This document shows, piece after piece, positions 15,224-22,925 of a stretch of DNA of 29,778 nt. The position numbers were made by a program, and so were the translations under genes. The notes under the pieces are model-generated. The model saw only the letters and a program-made list of their open reading frames with translations. It had not been told where the DNA came from and ran no database searches. Within the stretch, counting starts at the first letter, position 1; each line of letters opens with the position of its first letter. The stretch is from CAZVLE01 sp964627855 (GTDB lineage: Bacteria; Bacillota; Dethiobacteria; DTU022), in NCBI GenBank assembly GCA_964627855.1, contig CAZVLE010000050.1:1-29778 (forward strand), read 5' to 3'.

Positions 15224-15908
15224 AACCAGGCCTCTGGGAAAAGCGTTCTCCAAGCAGCTCATTTACAAAGTGCCAAATGAATCTGCCTTGCTCTTCTTTA
15301 CTCTTTTTTGCATCTATCACAATAACCCTTTGTGGTTCCCTGCTGGCTATCTCCAGGAAACCATAACGAACCCGCTGGTGATAACTAAAATCTTTCTGCT
15401 CCATCCGATCAGCTTTTTCGCCACGTCTGGCAATCGCTTCCTCCACAGAAAGGTCCAGCAGGAATGTCTTGACCGGAAATATTCCGGTAGTTGCTTTATA
15501 GTTCAGGTAACGAATCAAGTTAAGATCAGCCCCGCCTCCATAACCCTGGTAGGCCATTGTAGAATCTGTAAAGCGATCACATATTACTATTTTACCTCCT
15601 CGCAGAGCGGGCATGATAAGTTGCTCGCTCAATTCTGAACGAGCAGCCATGTATAAAAGCAATTCGGTTTGTAGCGTAAGGGAATAATTATTATGCAGTA
15701 AAACCTGCCTGATATCTTCACCTACTGCCGTCCCTCCAGGTTCTCTAACCACAATAGAGGGAACAGCGCTAGACTCCAATTTTTCCTGTAGTAATTTAAC
15801 CTGCGTCGACTTGCCACAACCATCAATGCCTTCAAAGGTTAGTAGTATTTTACGCGTTTTCAACACCTCGAATTCAACAGTCAGCGCCTTCTGATACAAT
15901 GATAGCAC
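15213..15908 (-). CDS. tmk: Thymidylate kinase
   Basis: Tmk phosphorylates dTMP to dTDP. The P-loop LLTFEGIDGCGKSTQ, the DR(E/D) equivalent VREPGGT, the CDRFTDSTMAYQGYG motif and a lid region with RRGEKADRME are all present. The start is uncertain. The frame opens with GTG at 15908, giving 231 residues, about 15-20 more than usual at the N-terminus. GTG at 15866 or TTG at 15863 would give the usual distance to the P-loop, but a GAGG motif abuts them rather than being properly spaced. The gene follows guaB after 54 bp and overlaps holB, so guaB-tmk-holB-ricT is probably one operon. Confidence 0.93.
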   Translation of the reverse strand: MLSLYQKALTVEFEVLKTRKILLTFEGIDGCGKSTQVKLLQEKLESSAVPSIVVREPGGTAVGEDIRQVLLHNNYSLTLQTELLLYMAARSELSEQLIMPALRGGKIVICDRFTDSTMAYQGYGGGADLNLIRYLNYKATTGIFPVKTFLLDLSVEEAIARRGEKADRMEQKDFSYHQRVRYGFLEIASREPQRVIVIDAKKSKEEQGRFIWHFVNELLGERFSQRPGYEY

Positions 15909-15962
15909 TCCAGGTTCATCAGGAAAAACTCGCAGGTTTTGAGCAGTAACAATAAGTAAGCC

Positions 15963-17417
15963 TTAGAAGCTATAATTCGGGGCTTCCTTAGTAATCTGTA
16001 CACCGTGAGGGTGGCTTTCTTTTAGCCCGGCACCTGATATGCGAATGAAGCGGGTTTTTTGCTGCAACTCGGTGATGTTGACCACGCCACAGTAACCCAT
16101 GCCGGCTCGAAGACCACCGGCTAGTTGAAAAACCATATCTCCGACTGTTCCGCGAAATGGCACCCGGCCTTCAATGCCTTCGGGAACAAGCTTCTGCTCA
16201 TATTCCTGAAAGTAACGATCTCTGGAACCTTCTTTCATGGCTCCAAGGGAACCCATCCCCCTGTAAACCTTGTAGCTGCGACCCTGGAATATTTCAAACT
16301 CACCGGGGCTTTCCTCTGTCCCCGCGAGAAGGCTGCCAATCATCACGGAAGAAGCGCCGGCTGCAATAGCCTTTGTGATATCACCAGAGAACTTGATGCC
16401 TCCGTCAGCAACTATTGGCACATCCATCTCATGGCCAGTGCGACAAGCTTCCCTGATAGCCGTTATTTGCGGCACACCAATACCGGCAATAACTCTTGTT
16501 GTACAAATAGATCCTGGCCCAACTCCTACTTTAACAGCATCTGCACCGGCTTTAATTAAATCGCGAGCGCCTTCAGCCGTTGCTATATTACCACCCATAA
16601 CTTCAACATCAGGGTAAAGCCTTTTGATCTCTTTCAGAGTATCGATGACCGGCTGCGAGTGACCGTGTGCAGAGTCTATGACTATCAAATCAACACCAGC
16701 CTCTACCAGCGCTTCAGCCCTGATAATTGCATCACGACCAACACCTACTGCGGCCGCCGCAAGCAAACGCCCATTGCTGTCCTTAGACGCACGGGGGTAC
16801 TGGATAGTTTTTTCAATATCTTTAATCGTAATAAGACCTTTCAGGTTAAAACCATTATCAACAATAGGTAACTTCTCAATTTTATGCCTTCTGAGTATCT
16901 CCTGTGCTTCCTGAAGTGTTGTGCCTTCAGGAGCAGTAACCAGTTTTTCATGAGTCATCGCCTCACCAATTGGACGTGAATAATCCTCTTCAAAACGTAA
17001 ATCCCGGTTAGTGATAATGCCAACAAGTTTTTCACCAACAGTAACCGGAACACCTGAGATACGGTAGCGTTCCATTAATGCAGCGGCGTCATTGAGAGTG
17101 TGTTCTGGGGAAAGACGAAACGGATTTGTTATAACTCCATGCTCTGATCGCTTGACCTTATCAACTTCTTCTGCCTGCTTTTCAGCACTGATGTTACGGT
17201 GTATGACGCCAATACCACCTTCCCGGGCAATTGCAATAGCCATCCTTGCTTCAGTCACTGTATCCATTCCGGCAGACAGTAAGGGAAGGTTTAGTTTAAT
17301 ATTGCGGCTTAAGCGGGTGGTAATCTCTACATCGCGGGGTAAAACTTTTGACCGGGCCGGCACCAATAAAACATCATCAAAGGTTAAGCCATCCCAGGAA
17401 AATTTGTCATCCTGCAA
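15963..17417 (-). CDS. guaB: Inosine-5'-monophosphate dehydrogenase
   Basis: GuaB oxidises IMP to XMP, the first step to guanine nucleotides. The barrel halves flank a pair of CBS domains (about residues 95-215: VITNPFRLSPEHTLNDAAAL and MTHEKLVTAPEGTTLQEAQE). The catalytic Cys is in GPGSICTTRVIAG (C305 in this numbering), and the flap has YRGMGSLGAM. Start choice: a GGGGGT site lies 9 nt before the TTG at 17415-17417, giving 484 residues beginning (M)QDDKFSWDGLTFDDVLL, the normal family N-terminus. An in-frame extension to 17450 lacks a ribosome-binding site. A strong promoter is at 17473-17501. guaB lies in the same region in B. subtilis but not next to tmk. Confidence 0.95.
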   Translation of the reverse strand: MQDDKFSWDGLTFDDVLLVPARSKVLPRDVEITTRLSRNIKLNLPLLSAGMDTVTEARMAIAIAREGGIGVIHRNISAEKQAEEVDKVKRSEHGVITNPFRLSPEHTLNDAAALMERYRISGVPVTVGEKLVGIITNRDLRFEEDYSRPIGEAMTHEKLVTAPEGTTLQEAQEILRRHKIEKLPIVDNGFNLKGLITIKDIEKTIQYPRASKDSNGRLLAAAAVGVGRDAIIRAEALVEAGVDLIVIDSAHGHSQPVIDTLKEIKRLYPDVEVMGGNIATAEGARDLIKAGADAVKVGVGPGSICTTRVIAGIGVPQITAIREACRTGHEMDVPIVADGGIKFSGDITKAIAAGASSVMIGSLLAGTEESPGEFEIFQGRSYKVYRGMGSLGAMKEGSRDRYFQEYEQKLVPEGIEGRVPFRGTVGDMVFQLAGGLRAGMGYCGVVNITELQQKTRFIRISGAGLKESHPHGVQITKEAPNYSF

Positions 17418-17472
17418 AATTGTACTACCCCCTGTTTGTATCATTAACAATATACGCTCTTAAATTGCCATG

Positions 17473-17501
17473 ATCATAACAAACGCCCCTGTCAGTGTCA
17501 A
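17473..17501 (-). promoter_or_regulatory. Promoter of guaB operon
   Basis: The minus strand has TTGACA (17496-17501) and TATGAT (17473-17478) with a 17-bp spacer. The predicted leader is about 50 nt. Confidence 0.8.
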
Positions 17502-17535
17502 CAAGAATGACTTGCCAAAAAGCCAATAATGCTCC

Positions 17536-17565
17536 TTGCTGAAGTGCTTCAGGCAGGATTATAAG
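17536..17565 (+). promoter_or_regulatory. Possible promoter of the hydrolase gene
   Basis: TTGCTG (17536-17541) and TATAAG (17560-17565) are 18 bp apart, about 50 bp before the TTG start. The match is moderate. Confidence 0.4.
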
Positions 17566-17616
17566 CAAAAGAACAGAATTTATTGATCAGGTGAATTATA
17601 AGGGGGAGGGAAAGGA

Positions 17617-18384
17617 TTGCCTCACATTACAATAGGTGGAGAAAATTTTTATTATGCTGGAAGCGATACAATAGGTGGCACAGCAGTCATCTTTTGTCAC
17701 GGTTCAGGAGGGGGACATCATCACTGGGTTTATCAGTTGAAAGGTTTAAGAAATGACAGAGTCAGCCCCATTGCAGTAGACTTACCCGGGCATGGACGGT
17801 CTGGAGGATCTTTATCAGACAGCATTGCGGGATATCGTGATTGGCTTTACCGTTTTGCTGAAGCATTAAACCTGAAGTCTTTAATTATTGCCGGCCATTC
17901 AATGGGAGGAGCTATTGCCCTTGACTATGCCTTGCACTACCCTGATCAAATCAGCGGGTTAGTCCTGGTAGGCAGCGGATGCAGGTTAAGAGTTATGCCT
18001 GAGCTTTTGAACACTCTACGTGAAGGTAAAGTCCCTGATATAATGGTTGATTACTTGTTCAGTGCCAAGGCAGAGCAGGGGTTGATCGAAAAAGGACGCG
18101 AAGAAGTGCAAAATACTGATGCCGCAGTTTACTACGCAGATCTGAGCGCCTGTGATAGGTTTGACGTAAATGAAGAGCTTGGGCGGATTAATAAGCCTGT
18201 TTTAATGATCTGCGGTTCAGAAGATCGACTTACACCGGTAAAATACAGCCGCTATCTTGAAAACAACCTTCCCGATGGCAGAATTCAGGAAATCGCAGAA
18301 GCCGGACATATGGTCATGCTCGAAAGGCCGGAAGAAGTTAACCTGGCGATTAGCACATTTGTTGAAGAAATAACCGCCGGTTAA
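17617..18384 (+). CDS. Alpha/beta hydrolase
   Basis: The 255-residue cytoplasmic protein has the alpha/beta hydrolase fold: the oxyanion region VIFCHGSGGGHHHW, the nucleophile elbow IAGHSMGGAI (S95), an acid at D203 (MICGSEDRLTP) and the base H231 (EAGHMVML). VDLPGHGRSGG is typical of the esterase/haloperoxidase-like subgroup. The start is TTG (17617-17619), preceded by a purine-rich GGGGGAGGGAAAGGA site. It is followed after 53 bp by a DUF3786 gene on the same strand, with which it may be co-transcribed. The substrate cannot be inferred. Confidence 0.88.
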   Translation: MPHITIGGENFYYAGSDTIGGTAVIFCHGSGGGHHHWVYQLKGLRNDRVSPIAVDLPGHGRSGGSLSDSIAGYRDWLYRFAEALNLKSLIIAGHSMGGAIALDYALHYPDQISGLVLVGSGCRLRVMPELLNTLREGKVPDIMVDYLFSAKAEQGLIEKGREEVQNTDAAVYYADLSACDRFDVNEELGRINKPVLMICGSEDRLTPVKYSRYLENNLPDGRIQEIAEAGHMVMLERPEEVNLAISTFVEEITAG

Positions 18385-18437
18385 AAAGTGACAGATGTCA
18401 AATACAACGGATCTAAACTGTAAATAAGGAGCTACAC

Positions 18438-19055
18438 ATGGAAAAAAAGCGCAGTTTTTTTAACCTTGAGGAAACCCTGCGGCAGGCAAAAGAAAAATTT
18501 ACCAAGCTTGATCCTCTTACGGTAAGCAAGCTCGCTGACGTGGAAATAAATGAGAGAGAAAAAAGCATTTATGTTCCTTTTATCAATGAAGAATACCGGG
18601 TCTGTTACCGTGACGGCAGGGTCAGTAGCAAAAATGGAGATGATGCTTCATTGTATTTTGCCATTATTATTCTCCATTACCTGGCTACTGCAGACGGTAC
18701 ACCACTGACAGGAAGGTGGGTCGCTTACCGCCATCTACCTGGTGGCGATATTTATAATGAGCCTTTTCAGAAGCGGGCAGTGGTTCCTTTTCTTAAGGCC
18801 TTTGGAACAGACCCCACATTATTTCAGAAGGCAGCGGCAGCAATTGGCGGCAAGAACCTTTCAGGGGGCGGTTTAAGCATGGTCATCCCCGTCTTACCCC
18901 GGGTCCCGATCTGTTTCACCCTCTGGCAGGGAGACGAGGAGATCCCTTCATCGGCCAATATTCTCTTTGATCAGGCAGCATCCTCATATCTGCCAACTGA
19001 AGATTATGCCCATCTTCCCGCCATTGTAATTGGTATAATGAAAGGGAAACTATAG
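18438..19055 (+). CDS. DUF3786 family protein
   Basis: The 205-residue protein resembles DUF3786 proteins of anaerobes (acetogens, sulfate reducers and relatives). Conserved-looking blocks are the FINEEYRVCYRDGRV strand pair, SLYFAIIILHYLATADGTPL, GRWVAYRHLPGGDIYNEPF and, late, RVPICFTLWQGDEEIPSSANILFD. No catalytic motif, signal peptide or membrane segment is visible. AAGGAG lies 7 nt before the ATG. DUF3786 proteins are sometimes linked to corrinoid or Fe-S systems by neighbourhood, but nothing of that kind is present here. The TAG stop abuts the stop of convergent recR with no gap. Confidence 0.8.
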   Translation: MEKKRSFFNLEETLRQAKEKFTKLDPLTVSKLADVEINEREKSIYVPFINEEYRVCYRDGRVSSKNGDDASLYFAIIILHYLATADGTPLTGRWVAYRHLPGGDIYNEPFQKRAVVPFLKAFGTDPTLFQKAAAAIGGKNLSGGGLSMVIPVLPRVPICFTLWQGDEEIPSSANILFDQAASSYLPTEDYAHLPAIVIGIMKGKL

Positions 19056-19652
19056 CTACATCTCCCTGCGCCCGTCAAGAGCCCTGCTTAAAGTAAGATC
19101 ATCGGCATACTCGATATCGCCCCCAACAGGCAGGCCAAAAGCAATTCTGGTTACACGGATTGCCAGTGGTTTTAAGAGCCTGGCCAGGTAGCCGGCAGTA
19201 GCGTCCCCTTCTACATTGGGATTCGTGGCAATTATTACTTCGTTAACGCCATTTTCTTTAATCCGCCTGACCAGCTGGTCCAATTTAAGTTCTTCCGGGC
19301 CGATGCCGTCCAATGGTGACAGAACTCCGTGCAAAACATGGTACGCACCTTTATATTGACCAGTTCTTTCAAGCACAAGAACATCCCGGGGTTCTTGAAT
19401 AACACAGACCATTTTATGATCACGCCCGGGATCATTACAGTAAGAACAGTCTTGCTCCACAGCAAGGCTGCCACAGGTAGGGCAAAAGGTCAGTTTGTCT
19501 TTTGCCTCTACCATTGCCCTGGCTATAGCGATAACATCTTCACGTGAACAACCGAGCAAATAAAAGGCCAGGCGTTGCGCAGATTTCGGTCCAATTCCCG
19601 GAAATCGGCACAGCACTTCAACAAGCTTTTTAAGTGGTCCCGGATCAGCCAT
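19056..19652 (-). CDS. recR: Recombination mediator RecR
   Basis: The 198-residue protein acts with RecF and RecO in loading RecA at gaps. The N-terminal helix-hairpin-helix is FPGIGPKSAQRLAFYLL. The four-Cys zinc finger has CPTCGSLAVEQDCSYCNDPGR. The Toprim domain has VIQEPRDVLVLERTGQYKGAYH and VEGDATAGYLA, and the C-terminus is LPVGGDIEYADDLTLSRALDGRR. The length is standard. It follows ybaB after 33 bp, the usual dnaX-ybaB-recR order. The B. subtilis neighbours yaaL and bofA are absent; the convergent DUF3786 gene begins instead. Confidence 0.97.
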   Translation of the reverse strand: MADPGPLKKLVEVLCRFPGIGPKSAQRLAFYLLGCSREDVIAIARAMVEAKDKLTFCPTCGSLAVEQDCSYCNDPGRDHKMVCVIQEPRDVLVLERTGQYKGAYHVLHGVLSPLDGIGPEELKLDQLVRRIKENGVNEVIIATNPNVEGDATAGYLARLLKPLAIRVTRIAFGLPVGGDIEYADDLTLSRALDGRREM

Positions 19653-19685
19653 AACTTAATGGCCGCCTCCCTTAAGAATTGACAA

Positions 19686-20006
19686 CTAAAACATACCCGG
19701 AGGAAGATTCAATCCACCGGTTAAACGCTGCATTTCAGATGCAACCATGTCATCTACCCGATTAAAGGCCTCATTGACTGCGGCTATGATCAGGTCTTCA
19801 AGCATTTCCCGGTTATCTTCATTAATTACTTCGGGATCAATTTGCACCGAAACCAGGGTTTTTTGCCCATTCGCCACAACCCGCACTGCTCCTCCGCCAC
19901 TTGAGCTTTCAACCGTTCTCTCAGCTAATTCTTCCTGCATGCGAGCCATCTCGGCCTGAGCTTTCTGTAACTGCTTCATCATCTTGGCCATTCCGCCATT
20001 AGGCAT
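19686..20006 (-). CDS. YbaB/EbfC nucleoid-associated protein
   Basis: This small DNA-binding protein (106 residues from the chosen start; YaaK in B. subtilis) is encoded between dnaX and recR. The N-terminal helix is GGMAKMMKQLQKAQAEMARM, then strand residues VRVVANGQKTLVSVQIDPEV and a C-terminal Met-rich LPPGMF tail, all typical. Start choice: AGGAGG is only 3 nt from the ATG at 20012 but 9 nt from the ATG at 20004-20006, so the second is preferred (MPNGGMAKMM). Confidence 0.94.
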   Translation of the reverse strand: MPNGGMAKMMKQLQKAQAEMARMQEELAERTVESSSGGGAVRVVANGQKTLVSVQIDPEVINEDNREMLEDLIIAAVNEAFNRVDDMVASEMQRLTGGLNLPPGMF

Positions 20007-20030
20007 GATCATTATCCTCCTAATTTTGAG

Positions 20031-21689
20031 TTACTCAATTATTTTACCGCCAAACATCTTCAGTGCATCCTCGGAGCTTGGGGTTTCCTTCTTTTCAGTT
20101 TTCTCTTTAGAACTCGAGCCCCTATGGTCATTAGATTTGGTTATTTCTGTAGCCTTACTTGCAGGTTCGAAAATATCAGCCTTGATATCCATATCTCTTT
20201 GACAATAGGATGAAAGCACTTTCTCAACAAGCTTGCGGTGACTGTCTTCCATGATTCTGATCTGGTGGATAGAGTAATCCTTTTCATAACCCAGCCTGAC
20301 CAGGTTGCCGCTGCAATCAACTATTCTGGCCGGTTCCAGCCATGCTGCAGTACTTTTCTGCCTGCTTTTAATATCTTCAATCAAGTCAGCCCAGACGCTA
20401 GTCAGTTGGTCAACTAAGGCTCTACCTGTTAAGGCTTCAACTCCTTTACTGTCCTGCACCTCTGCCGAGGGCTCTTTTACTACTTGTATTTCATTTGGAA
20501 CAGGAGTGGATATGTCAGAGGAATCCGCTTGGTGTTCGATTGCTTTCGCTGCCCTGGATTCATCCTCGGGCAACACTTTACTCATAACCGGTTGAATGCG
20601 GCCATGCAGCAGTCTCAATAAACGTATATAAGCAACTTCTAAAATATATTGTGGAAAATGGGCATTGCGCAGCTCTCCTTCGACTTCATGTAAAAGTTCA
20701 ACCGCATCCAGGAGCCGATCGCGACCTACCTTGCCACGGCAAGAAACTATTATATCTGCAAACCCCGGATAACTGATAGATATTTTCTCTTCTGCATCAT
20801 TGCTACTAAGAAGGAGACGGGTAAAAATATAAGTTAAATCCCGCCAAAACAGCCGCAGATCACGACCTGTGTAAATAACCTGTTCAATAACCTTAAAGCC
20901 GCGATCTAAATCATTCTTTATGGCAGCTTGAACCAGGTCGGCAATAATATCGGCACGGGTTACGCCGGTAACGATACGGACATGATCTGCTGTAATCAGG
21001 TCTGCCTGATAGGACGCACATTGCTCCAGTATACCGAGCGCATCACGTAAAGAGCCATCAGCCAATCTTGCAATCAGATTAACAGCTTCAGGTTCTGCCT
21101 GCCATCCTTCTTCATCAAGGATCATTATAATGCGCTGTTCTATCTGTTCAATAGTCAGAAGGTGAAAATCAAATCGTTGGCAGCGGGAAACTATTGTTGA
21201 CGGCAGCCGGGAAGGATCTGTCGTAGCCAGGATGAAAACTACATTACGCGGCGGTTCTTCCAGGGTCTTCAAAAAAGCGTTACAGGCTTCGGGAGTGAGC
21301 ATGTGGGCTTCATCAATGATATAAATTTTATAGCGGCTCTCTCCACTGGCAAAACGACTTCTTTCTCTTAGCTCCCTAATTTCATCGATACCCCGATTGG
21401 AGGCAGCATCCATTTCAATGACATCAATTGACACACCCGCCTGGATGTTTTGACAGGGAGTACATTTACCACAGGGCTCAGCTACCGGATATTGCTCACA
21501 ATTCATTGCCCTGGCCAGTATCTTGGCTGCAGTCGTTTTGCCAGTACCCCGGGGACCGCAGAATAGATAAGCATGAGCCATGTGACCGGAACTAAGGGCA
21601 TTGCATAATGTACGGGTAATGTGTTCCTGACCGGCCATATCGGTAAAACATAAGGGGCGGCGGCGGCGATACAGGCTAATATAGGTCAC
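20031..21689 (-). CDS. dnaX: DNA polymerase III gamma/tau subunit
   Basis: This 552-residue clamp-loader ATPase has Walker A GPRGTGKT (45-52), the zinc cysteines C64, C73, C76 and C79, Walker B IIDEAH (D126-H129) and the SRC arginine-finger motif (168-170). The collar domain reaches about 350. The remaining 200 residues form a linker rich in Ser/Glu (390-425) and a tau-type domain (LVDQLTSVWADLIEDIKSRQ) ending in a charged tail (SKEKTEKKETPSSEDALKMF). The start is GTG (21687-21689) with GAGG 10 nt upstream. No slippery A/T run for a programmed gamma frameshift was noticed in the section read. Confidence 0.96.
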   Translation of the reverse strand: MTYISLYRRRRPLCFTDMAGQEHITRTLCNALSSGHMAHAYLFCGPRGTGKTTAAKILARAMNCEQYPVAEPCGKCTPCQNIQAGVSIDVIEMDAASNRGIDEIRELRERSRFASGESRYKIYIIDEAHMLTPEACNAFLKTLEEPPRNVVFILATTDPSRLPSTIVSRCQRFDFHLLTIEQIEQRIIMILDEEGWQAEPEAVNLIARLADGSLRDALGILEQCASYQADLITADHVRIVTGVTRADIIADLVQAAIKNDLDRGFKVIEQVIYTGRDLRLFWRDLTYIFTRLLLSSNDAEEKISISYPGFADIIVSCRGKVGRDRLLDAVELLHEVEGELRNAHFPQYILEVAYIRLLRLLHGRIQPVMSKVLPEDESRAAKAIEHQADSSDISTPVPNEIQVVKEPSAEVQDSKGVEALTGRALVDQLTSVWADLIEDIKSRQKSTAAWLEPARIVDCSGNLVRLGYEKDYSIHQIRIMEDSHRKLVEKVLSSYCQRDMDIKADIFEPASKATEITKSNDHRGSSSKEKTEKKETPSSEDALKMFGGKIIE

Positions 21690-21743
21690 CTTTTATACAC
21701 CTCAATGAACAATTCTTTTGCTGGGTCTTACAGTTCCTTAACT

Positions 21744-22130
21744 TTACAAAACTATCTCAGCGACAGGGCGTAAAGCGGTAATCGCTTTTTCCAGACTATC
21801 TTCTTTGACCAGAATATAATCAGTATCGAAAGTGGATATTGTGAAAACAGCAATACCTGAGTCGGCCAGAGGGTTTAGCAGTGAGGCCAGTAGTCCGGTT
21901 AATGAAAAGTCAAGTGGACCTTCTATTTTAAAGCCCCGGAAATTCTTTTCGGCAAGACAATCAGCTGGGATTATATTTTCCCGGCAAACAACAGATATCT
22001 CATCCGCTGTCACAGTGACCGAATGGAAATTTTGCTCACCATCAAGCCATGCCGGTACAGGACTCCCGCTGTTCAAGCGGCAGACGCCAAGTTTATCCGG
22101 CAATAGGGTTAGATGAAGTTTTTTAGGCAT
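21744..22130 (-). CDS. ACT domain-containing protein
   Basis: The product is 128 residues from the ATG at 22128-22130. It resembles small ACT-domain proteins of the COG3603 type: KLHLTLLPDKLGVCRLNSGS, a central SVTVTADEISVVC strand, then FKIEGPLDFSLTGLLASLLNPLADSGIAVFTISTFDTDYILV, the typical ACT repeat. ACT domains bind amino acids or similar ligands; the ligand is unknown. The start is unclear: an in-frame GTG at 22146-22148 lies inside the predicted SRP RNA 3' end, and the ATG has no evident Shine-Dalgarno sequence. It sits between SRP RNA and dnaX, which are neighbours in B. subtilis. Confidence 0.8.
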   Translation of the reverse strand: MPKKLHLTLLPDKLGVCRLNSGSPVPAWLDGEQNFHSVTVTADEISVVCRENIIPADCLAEKNFRGFKIEGPLDFSLTGLLASLLNPLADSGIAVFTISTFDTDYILVKEDSLEKAITALRPVAEIVL

Positions 22131-22138
22131 AATATTTA

Positions 22139-22407
22139 GGCCGCGCACCTGCCTTTGACCGGCATCCCCAGGCGCTTACCGGGCAGTTAGCTCCGGCCCG
22201 GCGCTCCCGTGGCACCCGCAATAACTCACTTACCGCTGCTTCCTTCCGGACCTGACGGGGTTCATGAGCTTGCGCCGCACGGGACCGGGCTTTCAACACC
22301 ACTTGCCGGGTGCTGACCCTAAAAATGCGCGGCCGGGGGCAGGAATTAAACCCCGCTATAGCGGATTGCGGGTTCAGGGCACCGCTACCTCCCCGTCTAG
22401 CACGGCC
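22139..22407 (-). ncRNA. ffs: Signal recognition particle RNA (large Bacillus-type)
   Basis: The minus strand carries the conserved S-domain core GTCAGGTCCGGAAGGAAGCA (helix 8 and its tetraloop, around 22229-22257). The 5' Alu region begins GGCCGTGCTAGACGGGGAGG near 22407. The length of about 269 nt matches the Alu-containing scRNA of Bacillus and other Firmicutes. The ends are estimated from the conserved start and from the complementary GCGCGGCC near 22139. Its location between tadA/tRNA-Ser and dnaX is the B. subtilis arrangement. It probably shares the promoter at 22547-22576 with tRNA-Ser(GGA), which lies 12 bp upstream. Confidence 0.93.
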
Positions 22408-22419
22408 AAACCATTAAAA

Positions 22420-22515
22420 TGGCGGAGAGAGAGGGATTCGAACCCTCGAGACAGGGTTTTGCCCCATCTACTCGCTTTCCAGGCGAGCGCCTTCGACCAA
22501 CTCAGCCATCTCTCC
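22420..22515 (-). tRNA. tRNA-Ser (anticodon GGA)
   Basis: The gene is 96 nt including an encoded CCA (22420-22422). The acceptor GGAGAGA pairs with TCTCTCC. The anticodon loop reads CTGGAAA between CTCGC and GCGAG. A long class II variable arm and GGTTCGAATCC T-arm are present. Confidence 0.97.
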
Positions 22516-22546
22516 ACGCCTGATGATAAAGGATCTGACGAGATTA

Positions 22547-22576
22547 ATTATACAATGAAAAGGGAGGCGCTTTCAA
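22547..22576 (-). promoter_or_regulatory. Promoter of tRNA-Ser(GGA) and SRP RNA
   Basis: The minus strand has TTGAAA (22571-22576) and TATAAT (22547-22552) with an 18-bp spacer, about 32 bp before the tRNA 5' end. Confidence 0.7.
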
Positions 22577-22657
22577 CTCTTCCGGGCAGGTTAAACATAT
22601 TTTTTTAATTTGTAACGGAAATATAACAGGAAATGACTGTATTAGGAAAAGAAATAC

Positions 22658-22687
22658 TTGACTTACGATCTATTATAATATTATTAT
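22658..22687 (+). promoter_or_regulatory. Possible promoter of the surface-protein leader
   Basis: TTGACT (22658-22663) is followed by a very A/T-rich stretch with TTATTA or TATTAT 17-18 bp downstream. The -35 is good and the -10 is ambiguous. Confidence 0.45.
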
Positions 22688-22720
22688 ATTAATATAAGTT
22701 AATAATGATGATTTCGCAAT

Positions 22721-22803
22721 CGGATATGATGATACCGGGTTATTATATGGACGCTTTAGCCCGGCGGAGTAAATAGCGTAACCGGCCAAGAAGCCGGTTT
22801 TTT
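22721..22803 (+). promoter_or_regulatory. Structured leader with overlapping intrinsic terminator
   Basis: Three elements follow in order. A hairpin lies at 22721-22737 (CGG/CCG and TAT/ATA, loop GATG). A closing stem GGTTA (22738-22742) / TAACC (22779-22783) encloses CGCT (22752-22755) / AGCG (22775-22778). An intrinsic terminator AACCGGC (22780-22786) / GCCGGTT (22793-22799) runs into six T. The bases AACC (22780-22783) belong to both the closing stem and the terminator, so the two structures exclude each other, as in riboswitches and attenuators. I do not recognise the class. It lies about 120 nt before the surface-protein gene and fills much of the gap 22516-22925. Confidence 0.5.
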
Positions 22804-22925
22804 CTTTATTAGTTTAAGTGGAGGTGCAATTAAATAGTTCTGCTAAAGTTAAAATCATTAGCGAATAATATTTCTCTTAAACATTAAATTGGTTTATTTT
22901 TAGATTTTAAAGGAGATGTAATGAA

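Noticed and set aside
22264..22608. A plus-strand 114-residue reading frame across the SRP RNA and tRNA-Ser
   Set aside because: It lies opposite two structural RNAs, has no ribosome-binding site and a composition set by the RNA genes.
22721..22803. A cyclic-di-GMP (GEMM) or other known riboswitch
   Set aside because: The context would fit, but the conserved GEMM core (GCAAA and GNRA-loop features) is absent, and no other class I know matches.
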